Positions 13,337 to 22,113 are shown, counted from the stretch's first letter. The stretch: DNA of 22,143 nt from an uncultured Oscillospiraceae bacterium (GCA_946531785.1 CAMNAT010000004.1:1-22143); one strand, 5' to 3'. Notes: generated from the sequence alone by a model not told the origin. Numbers and translations: made by a program.

Positions 13337-14044
13337 TCATCCTCCGAGATATGCTTTTTTGATCTCCTCGCTGGCAGCCAGCTCCGCGCCGGTGCCGGAG
13401 AGCTTGATCGAGCCGGATTCAAGCACATATGCGCGGTCGGCGATCTCAAGCGCCATTTCCGCGTTCTGCTCAACCAGCAGGATCGTTGTGCCGCTCTCAT
13501 GCAGCAGCTTGATGATATCAAACACCTGCTGCACCAGTATAGGCGAAAGACCCATCGACGGCTCATCGAGCATCAGCAGCTTCGGGCGGCTCATGATAGC
13601 CCTGCCCATCGCAAGCATCTGCTGCTCGCCGCCGGAAAGCGTTCCGGCTACCTGGTTCCTGCGCTCCTTGAGTCGCGGAAACTGCTCAAAAACAGCCCTC
13701 ATCGACTCCTTTATACCATCCTTGCGCGTGAACGCGCCCATATCCAGATTTTCCTGAACGGTCATCTGCAAAAATATGCGTCTGCCCTCGGGCACCTGCG
13801 AAAGTCCGCGGCTTACGAGCTTATATGCATCAACCTTTGAGATATCCTCGCCATCAAAGATGATGCTGCCCGTCTTTGAGCGCAAAAGACCGGAGATGGT
13901 GCGGAGCGTTGTCGATTTGCCCGCGCCGTTCGCGCCGATGAGCGCGACTATCTCGCCCTCGTTTACCTCCAGAGAGACATCGCGGATCGCATGGATCTGG
14001 TTGTAATATACATTTATATCATTTACTTCAAGAATCTTTCCCAT
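13337..14044 (-). CDS. livF: Branched-chain amino acid ABC transporter ATPase LivF
   Basis: One of the two ATPase subunits powering high-affinity import of Leu, Ile and Val; cytoplasmic, bound to LivH/LivM. The 235 residues match the family. Visible are Walker A GANGAGKST (37-45), the Q-loop region QVPEGRRIF, signature LSGGEQQ and Walker B LLMLDEPSMGLSP. In the H-loop position, LLVEQNA replaces His with Gln, as is normal for LivF. AAGGAGGG lies 7 bases before ATG 14044. It is the last gene of livKHMGF, starts 12 bases after livG, and is followed directly by a terminator. Confidence 0.96.
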   Translation of the reverse strand: MGKILEVNDINVYYNQIHAIRDVSLEVNEGEIVALIGANGAGKSTTLRTISGLLRSKTGSIIFDGEDISKVDAYKLVSRGLSQVPEGRRIFLQMTVQENLDMGAFTRKDGIKESMRAVFEQFPRLKERRNQVAGTLSGGEQQMLAMGRAIMSRPKLLMLDEPSMGLSPILVQQVFDIIKLLHESGTTILLVEQNAEMALEIADRAYVLESGSIKLSGTGAELAASEEIKKAYLGG

Positions 14045-14056
14045 CCGTGTCCCTCC

Positions 14057-14887
14057 TTACTTTTCCTTCTTTTTGCCGAGGTATGCCTCGATTACCTTCG
14101 GGTTGGACTTGATCTCGTCCGGCGTGCCCTTCGCTATCACCTTGCCGTGGTCAAGAACGCATATGCCCTCGCATAGGTTCATGACAAGGCTCATGTCATG
14201 CTCGATCAGAAGCACCGCGATCCGGTACTTGTCCCTGATCTTGCGGATATTCTCCATCAGCTCCGCGGTCTCGGACGGGTTCATGCCAGCCGCCGGCTCG
14301 TCGAGCAGGATGATCTTGGGCTCGGTAGCGAGAGCGCGCGCGATCTCAAGCCGGCGCTGCTCACCATAAGGGAGCGATCCGGCCTTCTGATACGCGAATT
14401 TATCGAGATTGAAGAACGATAGGAACTCCAGAGCGCGCTCATTTGCCTCCTTCTCCGACTTTCTGAACCCGAACGCGTGCGTCACCGATGCGAGCAGCGA
14501 CTGGTGGATATCATTATGCAGACCTACCTTTACATTGTCGAGCACGCTCATCTGATCGAACAAGCGGATATTCTGGAAGGTCCTCGCTATACCCATGCGG
14601 CTGACCTGCGCAACGCTCTTGCCCTGGGTCGGCTTGCCGTCGAGCATGATGTCGCCGCGTGTCGGCTTATACACATTTGTGAGCATGTTGAATACCGTCG
14701 TCTTACCCGCGCCGTTCGGACCGATAAGTCCGCTTATCTCAGTCCTGCCTATCGCAAGAGTGACCTCGTCAACGGCGGTAAGTCCGCCGAAGTCTATACC
14801 GAGTCGGTGTGTTTCGAGGATAGGCTCATGCTCTGCGTCACGCTCCGGGACGATGCTTTTGCTCGGAAGCGGTACCATTTTAGTCAT
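14057..14887 (-). CDS. livG: Branched-chain amino acid ABC transporter ATPase LivG
   Basis: The partner ATPase of LivF. In 276 residues it shows Walker A GPNGAGKT (56-63), the LivG-type segment ARTFQNIRLF, signature LPYGEQRRLEIARAL, Walker B IILLDEPAAGMNP and a true H-loop LLIEHDM. The N-terminal 25 residues before the ABC core (MTKMVPLPSKS and following) are longer than in E. coli LivG and poorly conserved. ATG 14887 overlaps the livM stop by one base (TGATG), a coupling arrangement, and GGGAGG lies about 8 bases upstream. An ATG three codons in is possible but has worse spacing. Confidence 0.96.
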   Translation of the reverse strand: MTKMVPLPSKSIVPERDAEHEPILETHRLGIDFGGLTAVDEVTLAIGRTEISGLIGPNGAGKTTVFNMLTNVYKPTRGDIMLDGKPTQGKSVAQVSRMGIARTFQNIRLFDQMSVLDNVKVGLHNDIHQSLLASVTHAFGFRKSEKEANERALEFLSFFNLDKFAYQKAGSLPYGEQRRLEIARALATEPKIILLDEPAAGMNPSETAELMENIRKIRDKYRIAVLLIEHDMSLVMNLCEGICVLDHGKVIAKGTPDEIKSNPKVIEAYLGKKKEK

Positions 14888-15960
14888 CAGCTGTTTCCTC
14901 CCTTCCTGCCTGCCAGCTTGCCCTTGATATTTGCCATGGCAGTATCTATGAACGCTCTTACCTTCATATTATTCGTAAGCAGCATAACGGCTATCAGGAT
15001 GATAGCGTAGATAAGCATTCTGTAGTCCGCGATACCGCGCAAAAGCTCGGGCAGCATATACAGGATCGCCGTTGCGATTATCGAGCCGAAGATGTTGCGC
15101 ATACCGCCGAGCACGACGAATACGAGTATCAGTATCGACAGATTGAAGTCGAACTTCTGCGCCGCGACGGTGGAGAAGTTCTGCGCGTATAAAGCGCCGG
15201 CCATGCCGGCGAGCATTGCGGAGATTATGAACGCGGTGAGCTTATACCGCGTAACGCCGATACCCACCGACTCCGCCGCGATACGGTTATCGCGGATAGC
15301 CGATACCGCGCGGCCTGTTTTACTGTGCACAAGGTTCAGCACGATAAAGAGCGCGAAGAGTATCAGAAGTATCGCCGCGCCGAAGGTCGCGATCTTGGTT
15401 ATGCCTACCGCGCCCTGCGGACCGTTCAGGATCACCTTGCCTGCCGCGTCGAGGTTCAGCTCGTTCGTGTTTTTCATACTGAAATGCAGTCCCGACGCGT
15501 CTATGCCGACATACAGACAGTTGATTATGTTCTTTATGATCTCACCGAAGGCGAGAGTTACTATCGCGAGGTAGTCACCTTTGAGCCTCAGTACCGGTAT
15601 GCCGATGATAAGACCCGCAACACCTGCGAACAGTCCGCCGACGATTATGGATACGAGCAGTCTCAGCTCCGGCGCTGCAACGCTCTGCGAGAGCGCGACA
15701 GCGGTAATTACTCCCGTGAACGCGCCGACGCTCATAAATCCGGCATGACCGAGGCTCAGCTCGCCGAGGTAGCCGACGGTGAGGTTAAGTGATATCGCCA
15801 TCACCACATAAGCGCAGATAGGCACGAGCTGACCGCTCACTGAATTGTTCAGCACCCCTGCCGACTGCAGCGGCATAAGCACGAGAAATGCCAGGATCAC
15901 AAGCCCGTAGCATTTTATATTATTGACAGCAAAGCTGCTTATTTTCTTTTTCCTTGCCAT
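14887..15960 (-). CDS. livM: Branched-chain amino acid ABC transporter permease LivM
   Basis: Integral membrane permease half of the importer, 357 residues with about nine to ten hydrophobic segments. The LivM signatures are visible: NLTVGYLGELSLGHAGFMSVGAF near residue 70 and LRLKGDYLAIVTLAFGEI near 128, followed by the cytoplasmic coupling region SKTGRAVSAIRDNRIAAESVGI that contacts the ATPases. The N-terminus is basic (MARKKKISS). ATG 15960 was chosen because GAGGTG lies just upstream. A GTG two codons earlier is possible. The gene starts 7 bases after the livH stop and overlaps livG by one base. Confidence 0.95.
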   Translation of the reverse strand: MARKKKISSFAVNNIKCYGLVILAFLVLMPLQSAGVLNNSVSGQLVPICAYVVMAISLNLTVGYLGELSLGHAGFMSVGAFTGVITAVALSQSVAAPELRLLVSIIVGGLFAGVAGLIIGIPVLRLKGDYLAIVTLAFGEIIKNIINCLYVGIDASGLHFSMKNTNELNLDAAGKVILNGPQGAVGITKIATFGAAILLILFALFIVLNLVHSKTGRAVSAIRDNRIAAESVGIGVTRYKLTAFIISAMLAGMAGALYAQNFSTVAAQKFDFNLSILILVFVVLGGMRNIFGSIIATAILYMLPELLRGIADYRMLIYAIILIAVMLLTNNMKVRAFIDTAMANIKGKLAGRKGGNS

Positions 15961-15967
15961 ACGCACC

Positions 15968-16849
15968 TCACACCTTCTCCGCTATCTTCTTGCCCAACAG
16001 ACCCGTGGGTTTAACCAGCAGTACAACGATCAGCACGCCGAACACGATAGCGTCCGAGAGCTGCGTGGATATATATGACTTCGCGAATATCTCGATTATG
16101 CCGAGGAGCAGTCCGCCGAGCATAGCGCCCGGGATCGAGCCGATACCGCCGAAAACGGCAGCGGTGAATGCCTTGATACCCGGCATTGAGCCGGTCGTCG
16201 GCATAAGCACCGGATACGATGAACAGAGCAGGACTCCGGCTATAGCCGCGAGCGCGCTGCCTATCGCAAAGGTGATGGATATGGTCTTGTTGACATTGAT
16301 ACCCATGAGCTCCGCCGCGTCCTTATCCTCGGACACTGCGCGCATAGCCTTACCGGTCCTGCTCATCTTGGTGAAGAGAGCGAGCCCGATCATGATAACA
16401 ATGTTTGCAAGCACTGTGATTATAGTCTCCCATGAGATTATGAGCTCACCGCCGAACAGGCTCACAGCGCCGAACGGAACGACGGATGTGAAGGTCTTTG
16501 GCGCGCTGCCCCAGATGAGGAGCGCCATGTTCTGGAGGAAGTAGCTCACACCGATGGCGGTTATCAGCACCGCGAGCGAGCCCGCGCGGCGGAGCGGCTT
16601 ATACGCCAGTCCCTCGATCAGGACGCCCAGAACGGTACATACCACCATTGCGATGAGGATAGCGGCCGGAACAGGCAGGTTCAGATATGTCGTGGCGCAG
16701 AAGCACATATACGCGCCGACCATGATGACATCGCCGTGGGCGAAGTTGAGCATCTTTGCGATGCCGTACACCATGGTATATCCCAACGCTATGATCGCGT
16801 ACACACTGCCGAGGCCGATACCATTTATCAGATTAGTTAATAAATTCAT
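15968..16849 (-). CDS. livH: Branched-chain amino acid ABC transporter permease LivH
   Basis: Integral membrane permease partner of LivM, 293 residues, about eight hydrophobic segments. Typical LivH features are NGIGLGSVYAIIALGYTMVYG at the N-terminus, LNFAHGDVIMVGAY, the ATPase-contact region SRTGKAMRAVSEDKDAAELMGI, and FGGIGSIPGAMLGGLLLGI. ATG 16849 has GGGGTGA about 5 bases upstream. A TTG one codon earlier is unlikely. It follows livK by 90 bases containing a hairpin that may lower permease expression relative to the binding protein. Confidence 0.95.
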   Translation of the reverse strand: MNLLTNLINGIGLGSVYAIIALGYTMVYGIAKMLNFAHGDVIMVGAYMCFCATTYLNLPVPAAILIAMVVCTVLGVLIEGLAYKPLRRAGSLAVLITAIGVSYFLQNMALLIWGSAPKTFTSVVPFGAVSLFGGELIISWETIITVLANIVIMIGLALFTKMSRTGKAMRAVSEDKDAAELMGINVNKTISITFAIGSALAAIAGVLLCSSYPVLMPTTGSMPGIKAFTAAVFGGIGSIPGAMLGGLLLGIIEIFAKSYISTQLSDAIVFGVLIVVLLVKPTGLLGKKIAEKV

Positions 16850-16872
16850 CAAGTCACCCCTGTATTATTCCG

Positions 16873-16904
16873 AAAAAGCCGGGAGATAATTCACCCGGCT
16901 TTTA
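16873..16904 (-). terminator. Intercistronic hairpin between livK and livH
   Basis: The stem AAAAGCCGGG/CCCGGCTTTT has a 10-base loop, and five T follow on the minus strand. It lies 36 bases past the livK stop and 24 bases before livH. Because livHMGF has no separate promoter visible, it likely acts as a partial terminator or mRNA-stabilising end, giving more LivK than permease. Confidence 0.8.
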
Positions 16905-16939
16905 GGTTTCAGTTTCTGTAAAAATTTATATTGTAGAAA

Positions 16940-18133
16940 TTAATCCATGCCGACATATACGCCGTTCTGGATGACCATGCCCTTAGGCTTCTTTGATACC
17001 TCGCCCGATGCTGACCATGTTACGCTCTCACCTGTGAGACCGTCAAACTTGAAGTCAGCTGATGTGAATACGCTTATAAGCTTCTCGCATGTATCCTTAG
17101 CGCTCATGCCCGGCTTGATCTCGCCCTTCTCGATAGCGTTGTAGATAGCGAATACGCAGTCGTAAGCGTCAGCTGCGAACTGGTTCGGAACCTCGCCCTG
17201 CCTCTTCTGATACTCTGTAACGAAGTTCTTTGTGAGGTCGTCTGAAGCGTCAGCAACGAACGGTGTGAGGAGCATAACGCCCTCTGCGAGCGACTTGTCG
17301 AAGTTCTCCAGAGTCAGGATGCCGTCCATACCGTCAACGCCGAAGAACTTCGGAGCATACTGCATCTTGTCAGCCTGTGCAAGGATGAGTGATGCCGGTG
17401 TGTAGTAGATCGGCAGATAGAGAAGATCAGCGTTTGCAGCCTTTATAGCGTTGAGCTGTGAGCTGAAGTCGTTAGCCGAGTCGTCTGTGAAGGTCTGTGT
17501 TGAAACGACCTCAAGACCCTGCTTCTCAGCCTCTGTGATGAACTTGTTGTATATACCTGTTGAATAAGCATCTGAGTTGTTGTAGATGATGCCTATCTTT
17601 GTGCCGAGGTTCTGGCTCTTGATGTACTCAGCCGAAGCTATACCCTGGTTCGGGTCTGTGAAGCACATCTGGAACACATTGTCAACATTGTTGATAACAT
17701 CTGTCGATGATGCCGACGGTGTGAGCGCGAACATACGGTCTGAGTTTGTCTCTGATGCTACAGCGATACAGGGCTTTGTCGTTACGCAGCCGAGCGATAC
17801 CTGCATACCCCAGTCCTTGAGCTTGTTGTATGCGTTTACAGCCTTCTCCGCATCGTTCTCGTCGTCCTCATACTTGAGCTCGAACTGAACGCCGCCCTTC
17901 TTGTTGATCTCGTCAACAGCGATCTCAGCGCCGACTCTTGCAGCATTGCCGTAGATGGCAGCCGGACCTGTGAGCGGACCGATGCCGCCGAGCTTGATGA
18001 CCTCAGCGCCCGAAGCAGCTGATGATTTATCAGCCTCCTTAGCTGTGTTCTGTGCACCGCCGCAGCCTGCGAGTGCGCCTGCCGTGAGAGCGGCAGCCAT
18101 TGCAAGGCTCAGTACCTTTGAAAACATTTTCAT
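16940..18133 (-). CDS. livK: Branched-chain amino acid-binding lipoprotein LivK
   Basis: Substrate-binding protein of the importer, 397 residues, anchored outside the membrane as a lipoprotein. The signal peptide MKMFSKVLSLAMAAALTAG ends in the lipobox LAGC, with Cys24 as the lipidated residue, followed by a Ser/Ala/Lys linker. The type I periplasmic-binding fold follows: IKLGGIGPLTGPAAIYG, GAEIAVDEINKKGGV, a central GIIYNNSDAYSTG segment and NQFAADAYDCVFAI. ATG 18133 has AAGGAG 8 bases upstream and a correct signal peptide; an upstream frame to 18199 lies across the promoter and is rejected. The exact ligand (Leu, Ile, Val or another amino acid) cannot be fixed from sequence. Codon use is more biased than in its neighbours, consistent with high expression. 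Confidence 0.95.
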   Translation of the reverse strand: MKMFSKVLSLAMAAALTAGALAGCGGAQNTAKEADKSSAASGAEVIKLGGIGPLTGPAAIYGNAARVGAEIAVDEINKKGGVQFELKYEDDENDAEKAVNAYNKLKDWGMQVSLGCVTTKPCIAVASETNSDRMFALTPSASSTDVINNVDNVFQMCFTDPNQGIASAEYIKSQNLGTKIGIIYNNSDAYSTGIYNKFITEAEKQGLEVVSTQTFTDDSANDFSSQLNAIKAANADLLYLPIYYTPASLILAQADKMQYAPKFFGVDGMDGILTLENFDKSLAEGVMLLTPFVADASDDLTKNFVTEYQKRQGEVPNQFAADAYDCVFAIYNAIEKGEIKPGMSAKDTCEKLISVFTSADFKFDGLTGESVTWSASGEVSKKPKGMVIQNGVYVGMD

Positions 18134-18170
18134 TATAAAAACTCCTTTCAAGTTTAAATCTAACAGACAT

Positions 18171-18199
18171 ATTTTATCATTATTTTCCCCGTAAGTCAA
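18171..18199 (-). promoter_or_regulatory. Sigma-A-like promoter of the liv operon
   Basis: On the minus strand, TTGACT (18199-18194), a 17-base spacer, and TAAAAT (18176-18171). The leader is only about 30 bases, too short for a T-box or riboswitch. The promoter starts 25 bases after the stop of the radical SAM gene, with no terminator hairpin in between. Confidence 0.85.
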
Positions 18200-18223
18200 C
18201 CGTTTTTAAAAAAATTATGTTAC

Positions 18224-19120
18224 TTATATTATCCCCCCGCCGTCAAATGCGGGAATGAAGCTGTCGCCGACAGCCCCGCCCTCCTGGATGAAGGCGTTTT
18301 TTACACCTATATCCGCGGCAAAGTCTATGACCTCGTCATACTCGGCATCGCTTACGCGCCGCGCAAGCTCCGGATATCCCCCGATATCCGGCATGGGCGT
18401 GTACTGGTTCATGATGCTCATATATATCCCGTCGCCGTAGCTTTCATAAAGGTATTTTATTACCGTCTTTGAGTCCTCCGCCTGCCCCGGCAGCACCAGA
18501 TGCCGCACGATAACGCCGCGCTTCATCATCCCGTCCGGCGTGAAGGTACAGCGGTTCATGCACTGCATGACCATCTCGTCTATCGCGCGCTTTGCCGCCT
18601 CTGGGTAGTCGGGTGCATTTGAATACCTCTTCGCGAGCGCGGGTGACATATACTTGAAGTCCGGCAGCCATATGTCTATATAGCCGTCAAGCGCCCGTAT
18701 CACCTCCGCGCTCTCATACCCGCCGCAGTTATATACTATGGGTATGCCGAGCTTCCCGCGCGTGAGGTCTATCGCCTTCATTATGTGCCGCACAAAATGC
18801 GTGGGCGTTACGAGATTTATATTATGCGCGCCCTTGTCCTTGAGCTCTAAAAATATCTCCGCGAGCCGCCGCTCGTCTATCTCATATCCCGCGCCGCCGT
18901 TTGCGATCACGCCGTTCTGGCAGTACACGCATCTCAGGTTACAGCCGGAAAAGAACACAGTTCCGCTGCCGCGCTCCCCCGATATCGGCGGCTCCTCCCA
19001 CATATGCAGATACGCCTTCGCCGCGCGGAGCGCCGCGGTCTCGCCGCAGTAGCCTGTGCCCTTTGTCCTGTCCGCGCCGCATTTTCTCGGGCAGAGCATA
19101 CAGTTTTCGTAATACTTCAT
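18224..19120 (-). CDS. PflA/PflX-like radical SAM protein
   Basis: A 298-residue radical SAM protein of the group related to pyruvate formate-lyase activating enzymes (COG1313-like). The cluster motif is C60-N-L-R-C64-V-Y-C67 within FFSGCNLRCVYCQN. An N-terminal cysteine-rich segment (C7, C10, C14, C25) in CMLCPRKCGADRTKG may hold another metal or Fe-S site. VYNCGGYES and DIWLPDFKYM are typical of the group. The family's substrate is unknown; activation of a glycyl radical enzyme is possible, but none is adjacent. ATG 19120 is preceded by GAGGAG with short spacing and lies 9 bases after the thioesterase stop, so it is probably the third gene of the metH operon. Confidence 0.88.
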   Translation of the reverse strand: MKYYENCMLCPRKCGADRTKGTGYCGETAALRAAKAYLHMWEEPPISGERGSGTVFFSGCNLRCVYCQNGVIANGGAGYEIDERRLAEIFLELKDKGAHNINLVTPTHFVRHIMKAIDLTRGKLGIPIVYNCGGYESAEVIRALDGYIDIWLPDFKYMSPALAKRYSNAPDYPEAAKRAIDEMVMQCMNRCTFTPDGMMKRGVIVRHLVLPGQAEDSKTVIKYLYESYGDGIYMSIMNQYTPMPDIGGYPELARRVSDAEYDEVIDFAADIGVKNAFIQEGGAVGDSFIPAFDGGGII

Positions 19121-19129
19121 GATCTCCTC

Positions 19130-19642
19130 TTACAATATGTCGTAAAATCGCGTGTCCCCTCGCTTCTCGACCTTTCTGTCGCGCCGCTCGCGGTTTTCCT
19201 TATACCGCTTCCTGCCGCTCTCATAGAGCTTCTGCGAGAACACATCCTCGCCCGGCAGAACGGGCGGCACAGCCGTCGGCACGCCGTATTTATCGACCGC
19301 GACCATAGTAAAGAACGCGGTGAGCGCGATCTTCCGCTCGCCGGTCGTGAGATTTTCGCTCTCGACGGTCACGAACACCTCCATAGAGGTGCGGCCGGTA
19401 TATACCACTCGACCTGTGCAGGTCACATAATCGCCTATCTTTATCGGCTTTTTGAAGATCAGCTCGTCCACGCGCGCGGTGACGGCGTTTGTGTGCGAAT
19501 GCCGCATAGCGGCTATTCCCGCCGTACCGTCCATCATCTTCATTATCTCGCCGCCGTGGATGTTCCCCGCGGCGTTCGCCTGCTGCGGCAGCACCTGCTG
19601 CGCGGCAACGGAGATGGAATCCTCCTGACGCTTTGCATCCAT
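19130..19642 (-). CDS. Hotdog-fold acyl-CoA thioesterase (COG1607-like)
   Basis: A 170-residue cytoplasmic acyl-CoA hydrolase of the YciA/BFIT-type group. The hotdog signature is QQANAAGNIHGGEIMKMMD (about 20-38), followed by TARVDELIFKKPIKIGDYV and GRTSMEVFVTVE. Asn23, His29 and Asp38 lie where the family active-site loop is found. The C-terminal 30 residues are strongly basic and Arg/Lys-rich, longer than a minimal hotdog domain. ATG 19642 has GGGGTG 6 bases upstream. A GTG three codons earlier is less likely because it is part of that site. It follows metH by 21 bases and precedes the radical SAM gene by 9. Substrate chain length cannot be read from sequence. Confidence 0.88.
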   Translation of the reverse strand: MDAKRQEDSISVAAQQVLPQQANAAGNIHGGEIMKMMDGTAGIAAMRHSHTNAVTARVDELIFKKPIKIGDYVTCTGRVVYTGRTSMEVFVTVESENLTTGERKIALTAFFTMVAVDKYGVPTAVPPVLPGEDVFSQKLYESGRKRYKENRERRDRKVEKRGDTRFYDIL

Positions 19643-19663
19643 ATATATCACCCCAAAAATATT

Positions 19664-22063
19664 TTAATGCCCGAAAAATTCGTTTGCGTACTTCACCGAC
19701 GAGAGCGCGTCCGGACAGTATCTGTCCGCGCCGATCATGTCGGCGTACTCCTGAGTGAGCACCGCGCCGCCTACCCATACGCGCGCGTCAAGCCCCGCGG
19801 CGCGTATCGCCTTTATGGTCTCCTCCATGCTGATCACGGTGGTGGTCATCAGGGCGCTCAGTCCGCAGATGCGGATATCATTCTCCCTCATGCACTCGAC
19901 TATCGTCTCCGGCGACACATCCTTGCCGAGGTCATATACCTCATAGCCGTAGTTTTCTAAAAGCACCTTGACAATGTTCTTGCCTATGTCATGGATATCG
20001 CCCTTGACGGTGGCAATGGCTATCTTACCCTTGCTCTCCTGCTCTGTGCCGCTCGAGCTGAGCCTTTCCTTGATCGCAAGAAATGCGTTCTTCACGGTCT
20101 CGGCGCTCTGCATAAGCTGCGGCAGGAACATGCGCCCTGCCTCGAACTGCTTCCCGACCTCGTCGAGCGCGGGGATGAGAATGTTATTTATTATATCCAT
20201 AGGCTCGCGCGAGGATAAGAGCGCCTCAGTCTCGGCATAGCTCTGATCCTTTAAGCCCTTTACGATGATGTCGAACAGCCGCTCCCGCGCCTGCTCCGGC
20301 TTTTTTTCCTCCGCGCGGATAACGGTCGTCTCCGACTTTGTTCCGGCATATGCCGCTACATAGTCCGCGCAGTCCTTATCCAGACAGGCAAGCGCGCGGT
20401 ATGCGCGGTACGCGTTCATCATCGCGTCCGCGCAGGGATTGATTATGCACGCGTCAAGCCCGTTATAGAGCGCGAGCGCGAAGAAGGTGCCGTTCACGAT
20501 CTCGCGCCGCGGCAGCCCGAAGGATATGTTTGATACTCCGAGCACCGTTTTCAGCCCGAGCTGATCTTTTATCATATGCAGCGCCTCTATCGTCTCCGCG
20601 CTTTCGCGCTGCTGCGCGGATATAGTGAGCGTGAGCGCGTCCATAACCAGCTCGCGCCGCTTTATTCCGTATTTTTCAGCCTCGTCCGCAATTCTTTTTG
20701 CTATCCTGACTCTTCCGTCGGCATGGGGCGGTATCCCGTCCTCGTCAAGGCACAGCCCGACAAGCACGCCGCCGTATTTTTTTACGAGCGGCAGGATCGC
20801 CTCCAGGCTCTCGCGCTTGCCGTTGACGGAATTCACCATCGGCTTGCCGTTATATATCCTTAAAGCCCGCTCTATGGTCGCGGGATCGGAGGAGTCTATC
20901 TGCAGCGGCAGATTCACCGCCGCGGAGATCGCCTTCACCGCGCGCTCCATCATATCCTTTTCGTCTATCTCCGGCAGACCGACATTCACATCAAGGATAT
21001 GCGCGCCCGCGTCGCGCTGCGAGAACGCCTCATTCAGGATATAGTCTATATCCCCCGCTCTCAGCGCCTCCTTGAACTTCTTCTTGCCCGTCGGGTTTAT
21101 GCGCTCGCCGATTATTACCGGACGGTCATCGAGATACACCGCTTTAGAATACGACGCAACGACGGTGTGATGCTTTTCCCCGACCCTCGGCGTATAGCCG
21201 CCGCATTTTTCTATAAGCGCGGCGATATGCTCCGGCGTTGTGCCGCAGCAGCCGCCCAAAGCACTCACGCCCGCCTGCGCCATCCGCTCGCTGTCGCGCG
21301 CGAACAGCTCCGGCGTTACGGTATAGACCGTCCTGCCGTTCTCGATCTTGGGCAGTCCCGCGTTTGGCTGCGCCATAACAGGGATCGAGCTGATCTCCTG
21401 CAGCCTCAGTATCTGCTCCGAGATCATATCCGGACCCAGTCCGCAGTTTATGCCGAGGCAGTCCACGCCCAGACCCTCGAACATCGCCGATATAACATGC
21501 ACGTCCGCGCCGGTGAGCGTTTTTCCGCTCTCGTCAAGCGTCATCGTGAGGAATACGGGTAGCGTTGTGTTTTCCTTCACCGCAAGCACCGCCGCCTTTG
21601 CCTCCAAGGTGTCGGACATGGTCTCGATGATCGCGAGATCCGCGCCGTTTTTTTCAGCAAGGATAGCGATGCCGCGGAATGCCTCGTATGCGGCATCGAA
21701 CGACAGCCCGCCTATAGGCTCCATAAGCTTTCCCGTCGGACCCATATCGAACGCGACAAAATGCGGCTTGCCGCCGCCAAACTCATCTATCGCCGCTTTG
21801 GCGTTCTCTATCGCCGCCTCGATTATCATTTCGGCGGAATTGCCCTCGAATTTCAGAGGATTTGCGCCGAAGGTGTTTGTGGTGATGATATCGGCGCCCG
21901 CCTTGAGATATTCGGTATGGATGCGCTTTATGAGCGCGGTGTTGGTGATATTGAGATACTCCGGTATCTCGCCGCCCCTCATGCCGTACCGCTGCAGCAT
22001 GGTACCCATGCCGCCGTCAAAGAACAGCAGCCGCCTGCCGAGGATATCTTTTATGTTGGTCAT
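19664..22063 (-). CDS. metH: Cobalamin-dependent methionine synthase, short form lacking reactivation domain
   Basis: Transfers a methyl group from 5-methyltetrahydrofolate through cobalamin to homocysteine. The 799 residues hold four modules. The homocysteine module (about 1-290) has zinc ligands Cys207 in GINCG and Cys272/Cys273 in GGCCGTTP. The folate module (about 312-575) has IGERINPTGKKKF and DVNVGLPEID. The cap helices (about 595-680) have LPQLMQSAETVKNAF. The cobalamin domain (about 680-799) has GDIHDIGKNI with His691 as the lower cobalt ligand. E. coli MetH has about 1230 residues. The missing C-terminal AdoMet-binding reactivation domain is usual in many clostridia, where a separate protein may do that job. 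ATG 22063 has GGAG 8 bases upstream; ATG 22081 lacks a site. It heads a probable operon with a thioesterase and radical SAM gene. Confidence 0.94.
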   Translation of the reverse strand: MTNIKDILGRRLLFFDGGMGTMLQRYGMRGGEIPEYLNITNTALIKRIHTEYLKAGADIITTNTFGANPLKFEGNSAEMIIEAAIENAKAAIDEFGGGKPHFVAFDMGPTGKLMEPIGGLSFDAAYEAFRGIAILAEKNGADLAIIETMSDTLEAKAAVLAVKENTTLPVFLTMTLDESGKTLTGADVHVISAMFEGLGVDCLGINCGLGPDMISEQILRLQEISSIPVMAQPNAGLPKIENGRTVYTVTPELFARDSERMAQAGVSALGGCCGTTPEHIAALIEKCGGYTPRVGEKHHTVVASYSKAVYLDDRPVIIGERINPTGKKKFKEALRAGDIDYILNEAFSQRDAGAHILDVNVGLPEIDEKDMMERAVKAISAAVNLPLQIDSSDPATIERALRIYNGKPMVNSVNGKRESLEAILPLVKKYGGVLVGLCLDEDGIPPHADGRVRIAKRIADEAEKYGIKRRELVMDALTLTISAQQRESAETIEALHMIKDQLGLKTVLGVSNISFGLPRREIVNGTFFALALYNGLDACIINPCADAMMNAYRAYRALACLDKDCADYVAAYAGTKSETTVIRAEEKKPEQARERLFDIIVKGLKDQSYAETEALLSSREPMDIINNILIPALDEVGKQFEAGRMFLPQLMQSAETVKNAFLAIKERLSSSGTEQESKGKIAIATVKGDIHDIGKNIVKVLLENYGYEVYDLGKDVSPETIVECMRENDIRICGLSALMTTTVISMEETIKAIRAAGLDARVWVGGAVLTQEYADMIGADRYCPDALSSVKYANEFFGH

Positions 22064-22087
22064 GTTATCATCTCCGTTCATTAGTGG

Positions 22088-22103
22088 TAAATTTCAGTTT
22101 ATC
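22088..22103 (-). repeat. 16-base repeat, copy 2 (upstream of metH)
   Basis: Read on the minus strand, this is GATAAACTGAAATTTA, identical to 9452-9467 on the plus strand. It lies 24 bases before the metH start and 10 bases after the hairpin at 22114-22136. Confidence 0.5.
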
Positions 22104-22113
22104 GGGCTGATAC

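Noticed and set aside
18134..18193. T-box or amino-acid riboswitch in the liv leader
   Set aside because: The predicted leader is only about 30 bases and contains no stem or T-box sequence.
18134..18199. Upstream start of livK at 18199
   Set aside because: The added 22 residues overlap the promoter and would bury the signal peptide; ATG 18133 has a good ribosome binding site.
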